A stretch of 64,000 nt of DNA. It comes from Actinomycetota bacterium (lineage in GTDB: Bacteria; Actinomycetota; UBA4738; HRBIN12). How positions within the stretch are numbered: the stretch's first letter is position 1; every line of letters begins with the position of its first letter. The translations under genes were made by a program, and so were the position numbers. Of this stretch, positions 61,102 through 64,000 are shown in pieces. The notes beneath the pieces are model-generated. The model worked only from the letters and a program-made list of their open reading frames with translations. It was not told the origin of the DNA and did no database searches. The stretch spans positions 838,913 through 902,912 of the forward strand of contig BPGL01000001.1 in the NCBI GenBank assembly GCA_026003015.1, read 5' to 3'.

Positions 61102-62451
61102 TCACTCGATCGCGCCGATCGGAACCGGGATCCCGATCGCGATCGCGTACCGCTCGGCGCCCAGGGTCGAGCGCCCGGCTCCGAACGCGACGACCGGTGC
61201 GTCGGCCCGCACGAGCACCGACGCGGTCGGGTCCTGCTCGAGGAACCCCTCCGGCGCCTCCGCGAGGCCGCCCGCGGGCAGGCGCAGGACCGCCTCGTGG
61301 CCGTCCCCGCCACCGCTCGGCAGGAGGCGCAGGCGTACCCGGACCTCGATCGTGCCGGGGTTGAGCACGACGAGCCCGGGGAGCCCGGCCGCTCCCGCCG
61401 CGGTCGGCGGCACGACCCAGTCGGCCGCCGGCCCCGACGTCCCGGCCGTGGCCGCGTCGTCGGCCCCGCGGCCCGCGGCGCGCAGCGCCACCACGCCACC
61501 TCCCCCGGCGATCCGCACGACGACGGCCGACGGACCCGCAGCCTGCAGGGGGTAGGCGGCCGCGGAGGTGCCGGCCTGCTCCGCCTGGGTCGGCGAGCTC
61601 GCCGGGGCGCCTGCGGCCACGAGCGTGGTCGTCACCGAGCGGGCCTCGGAGCCGGGGACGCCCACCACCAACTCCCCGGCCCCGGCACCCCGGGCGAGCG
61701 GGAGGTACCAGGTCGAGGAGGGGCTGGTCGTGCCCGCCGCGCTGCGGAGCCCCCCGCCGCGGCTCACGACGAGCGAGCCGACGCCGACCCTGCCGACCTG
61801 GGCGTTCACCTGGGCGAGGATCGCGGGCTCGCCTAGGAGCTTGCGACCCACGGCGAGCGCCACGCTGCGACGAGGCGGGATCTCCAGGTCGGTCCACTCG
61901 GCGTCGCGAACCGGCGCCCGGTCGGCGCTGAACAGCACGACGTCGACGACCGCGACGGTCGCGAAGGGGTTCATCACGACGAGGAACGCCTGGGTTCCCT
62001 GGGGCGTGCCGACGTCGGCCGCGTACCAGACGCCGGGAGAGGGCGCGACGCACGGTTCGATCCCCACCCCGGCTCCGTCGGCGCCCGCCAGGCGCCAGGC
62101 GGCCGCGATCCACCCGCCGAAGGTCTCGACGAGCGTCGACGAACCCCGCTCGCTCGAGGGCACCTCCTGGACGAGCTGCCCACCCGCCGGCACCGTCACC
62201 GCGGCGGGCGCCGACGGGCGGCGCGCGCCGAAGGTGGTGAGCCGGGCGTCCACGTCGCGGTCGCCCGGGTTCGCCAGGACGATGGCCGCCGACGAGCCCT
62301 CGCCGCCGCCGTGGGGACACAGCCACGCGCCCGACGCGAACGTCGGGCGCAGGGCCGGGCCGGCGGGGGCCGGCCCGATCCGGTCGGCCGCCACGACGCC
62401 GGCCGCCACGACGCCGGCGAGCAGGAGCGCGGCGATCCCCGGCCGTCTCAT
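61102..62451 (-). CDS. DUF5719-family secreted protein
   Basis: ATG at 62451; signal-like N-terminus; WLCPHGGGEGSSAAIVLANPGDRDVDARLTTFGA; neighbours match the actinobacterial GT/DUF5719/DUF3499/manB region. Confidence 0.75.
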   Translation of the reverse strand: MRRPGIAALLLAGVVAAGVVAADRIGPAPAGPALRPTFASGAWLCPHGGGEGSSAAIVLANPGDRDVDARLTTFGARRPSAPAAVTVPAGGQLVQEVPSSERGSSTLVETFGGWIAAAWRLAGADGAGVGIEPCVAPSPGVWYAADVGTPQGTQAFLVVMNPFATVAVVDVVLFSADRAPVRDAEWTDLEIPPRRSVALAVGRKLLGEPAILAQVNAQVGRVGVGSLVVSRGGGLRSAAGTTSPSSTWYLPLARGAGAGELVVGVPGSEARSVTTTLVAAGAPASSPTQAEQAGTSAAAYPLQAAGPSAVVVRIAGGGGVVALRAAGRGADDAATAGTSGPAADWVVPPTAAGAAGLPGLVVLNPGTIEVRVRLRLLPSGGGDGHEAVLRLPAGGLAEAPEGFLEQDPTASVLVRADAPVVAFGAGRSTLGAERYAIAIGIPVPIGAIE

Positions 62452-64000
62452 CGGGCGACCGGCCTTCGGGTGACCCAGAGCGCGACCGCCCACAGGACCG
62501 CGAGCAACCCGACCCCGAGGGTTCGCGGAAGCTGGGCCCCGTAGTCGACCCGGACCTCGGCGTCGGAGGCGAGCGGGCGGAAACCGAGCGCCCATCCGAA
62601 CGCGCGGACCGGCGCGGTCGACCCTCCGCCGTCGTCTCGCAGGCGCCAATCGGGGTCGTACTCCGATCCGATCACCACCCACGACCCGCCGGGGACCCGG
62701 CCGGCCCACCCGCCGGGCGCGGGCGCGAGCGGGACGGACCGCACCGACCCCAGGCGCCAGGCGGCCCGAGGCGCTGGCGTCGCGATCAGCGGCTCGTCGC
62801 CCTCCGCCAGCTGGAGGGCGGCGGCCGGCGGGAGGGCGGCGGCGTTGCGGAACACGTGGAGCCCCGCGGCCGGCACCTCGTCGAGGTCCACCTGCTCGCG
62901 CAGCACCGCCAACACCGCCGGCGGCAGGTCTCCCTCACGAGCCACGAGGTAGCGGATCCCGAACGGCGCGAGCGCGTGGCCCGCGTGGGCGGTCGAGCCG
63001 GAGACGAGGTCGCGCAGCGCCGCGAGCAGCGCGTCGGCACCCGGCCCGGCGAGCGGGCGGGCGAGGTCGAGGATCGAAGCGCCCTCGCGACCGGTCAGGC
63101 CCACCCGCAGGCTCGCGGGCCCGGCATCGAGCCGGTACGCCGGGTCGCCGCCCGGCGGGGGAAAGGGCTCGGGGCGGTCGCCGCCGAGCCACAGGATGCG
63201 GAACGCGCCCTCCGACGTCCCGTGGACGACGGCCCAGGCCGCGGGGATCCGCGCCGGATCGCCCACGGCCCGCTCCCCCAGCACGACCGCGATCGACTGC
63301 AGGCCGAGCCCGGCGACGAGGACGACCGCGAGCAGCGCCGTGCCGATCTGGCGGAACCCGAACGCCTCCCGCCCGAGCCCGCCGATCCCCGAAGCGAGGC
63401 CGTCGGCGACGAGGAACGCCTGGCCTGCGGCCGCGAGGGCCCCCCAGGTCGGGGCGTTCGCCAGCGCGGGCGGCAGCCACCCCACCGCGGAAGCCCACGC
63501 CAACGCCAGGCCCAGCACCGCCAGCACGGCCGTGCGCCACGTGCGGCCGAGCTGGGGACCTCGCGCGAGCGCGAGCCCGAGCACGGCGGCGACCGGCAGG
63601 AACAGGGCCGGCGGCCACGTGCCGGGACCGGGGCCGAGGGCGAGCCGAAGGACCGCGAGGGGGTCGGTCGTTCCGACCGTCGACCCGAGCGCGGCGCCGC
63701 CCCCGGCCGCGAGCGTGGGGACGAACGGGAACAGCAGGACGGCCGACGCGAGGGTCGCGCCGAGCGTGACCTGCAAGCCGCGGAGCCGTGCCGGTCCCCA
63801 CAGCGCCGCGAGGCCGATCGCCGCCAAGGCGGGGAGCGCGACGCCGGGGCTCGCCGCGACGCCGAGGGCGAGCGTGACCGCCAGGCCGGCGGCGAGACGT
63901 CGCCGTCCGTCGCGGGGCTCGCCCGCCGCGAACGCGACGTCGATCCGCTCGAGCAGCGGCGGCAGCGCCGCGAGCGCGACCAGGGTCGACAAGCGCGCCT
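62448..64000 (-). CDS. Large polytopic membrane protein, C-terminal part (5' end beyond window)
   Basis: ORF still open at the window edge; many TMs; likely the C-terminal region of a GT2-type protein usually adjacent to DUF5719. Confidence 0.6.
   Translation of the reverse strand, partial: ARLSTLVALAALPPLLERIDVAFAAGEPRDGRRRLAAGLAVTLALGVAASPGVALPALAAIGLAALWGPARLRGLQVTLGATLASAVLLFPFVPTLAAGGGAALGSTVGTTDPLAVLRLALGPGPGTWPPALFLPVAAVLGLALARGPQLGRTWRTAVLAVLGLALAWASAVGWLPPALANAPTWGALAAAGQAFLVADGLASGIGGLGREAFGFRQIGTALLAVVLVAGLGLQSIAVVLGERAVGDPARIPAAWAVVHGTSEGAFRILWLGGDRPEPFPPPGGDPAYRLDAGPASLRVGLTGREGASILDLARPLAGPGADALLAALRDLVSGSTAHAGHALAPFGIRYLVAREGDLPPAVLAVLREQVDLDEVPAAGLHVFRNAAALPPAAALQLAEGDEPLIATPAPRAAWRLGSVRSVPLAPAPGGWAGRVPGGSWVVIGSEYDPDWRLRDDGGGSTAPVRAFGWALGFRPLASDAEVRVDYGAQLPRTLGVGLLAVLWAVALWVTRRPVAR

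Overview
The window is about 64 kb of very GC-rich, densely packed chromosomal DNA, almost certainly from an actinobacterium. Evidence for that: conserved actinobacterial gene orders, many GTG starts, 4-bp GTGA/ATGA gene overlaps, a DUF3499 and a DUF5719 gene, and an actinobacteria-like tmRNA. Most of it is housekeeping or metabolic: an ornithine aminotransferase, a polyamine ABC operon, an mmsA-type dehydrogenase, a mec/cysO/cysM-murI-rph-rdgB block, selD, fabI, a Drr-type ABC exporter, an AcnX large/small pair, ssrA-smpB-ftsX-ftsE, prfB, secA, hpf, comF, ahcY, a purine nucleoside phosphorylase, an SIS isomerase, Trm112-like, manB, DUF3499, an L,D-transpeptidase, a sigma/anti-sigma pair, DUF5719 and a tRNA-Leu. 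No CRISPR array or intact mobile element was seen. The items most worth following up are: (1) a single polypeptide that appears to fuse an M50 site-2-type intramembrane protease, two CBS domains and a YlbL/DdcP-like PDZ-Lon(S16) protease; (2) a ubiquitin-like E1/carrier/JAMM trio in which the carrier ends in GG-RA, next to selD; (3) a recurrent TAGGCT-like -10 box 6-9 nt upstream of start codons, which predicts many leaderless mRNAs, in one case abutting a perfect palindrome; (4) a decayed RES/Xre-like toxin-antitoxin pair just downstream of the ssrA 3' end; (5) a secA gene with a dense local cluster of frame changes; (6) the canonical prfB programmed +1 frameshift. All family assignments come from reading the translated sequence. 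No database search was run.
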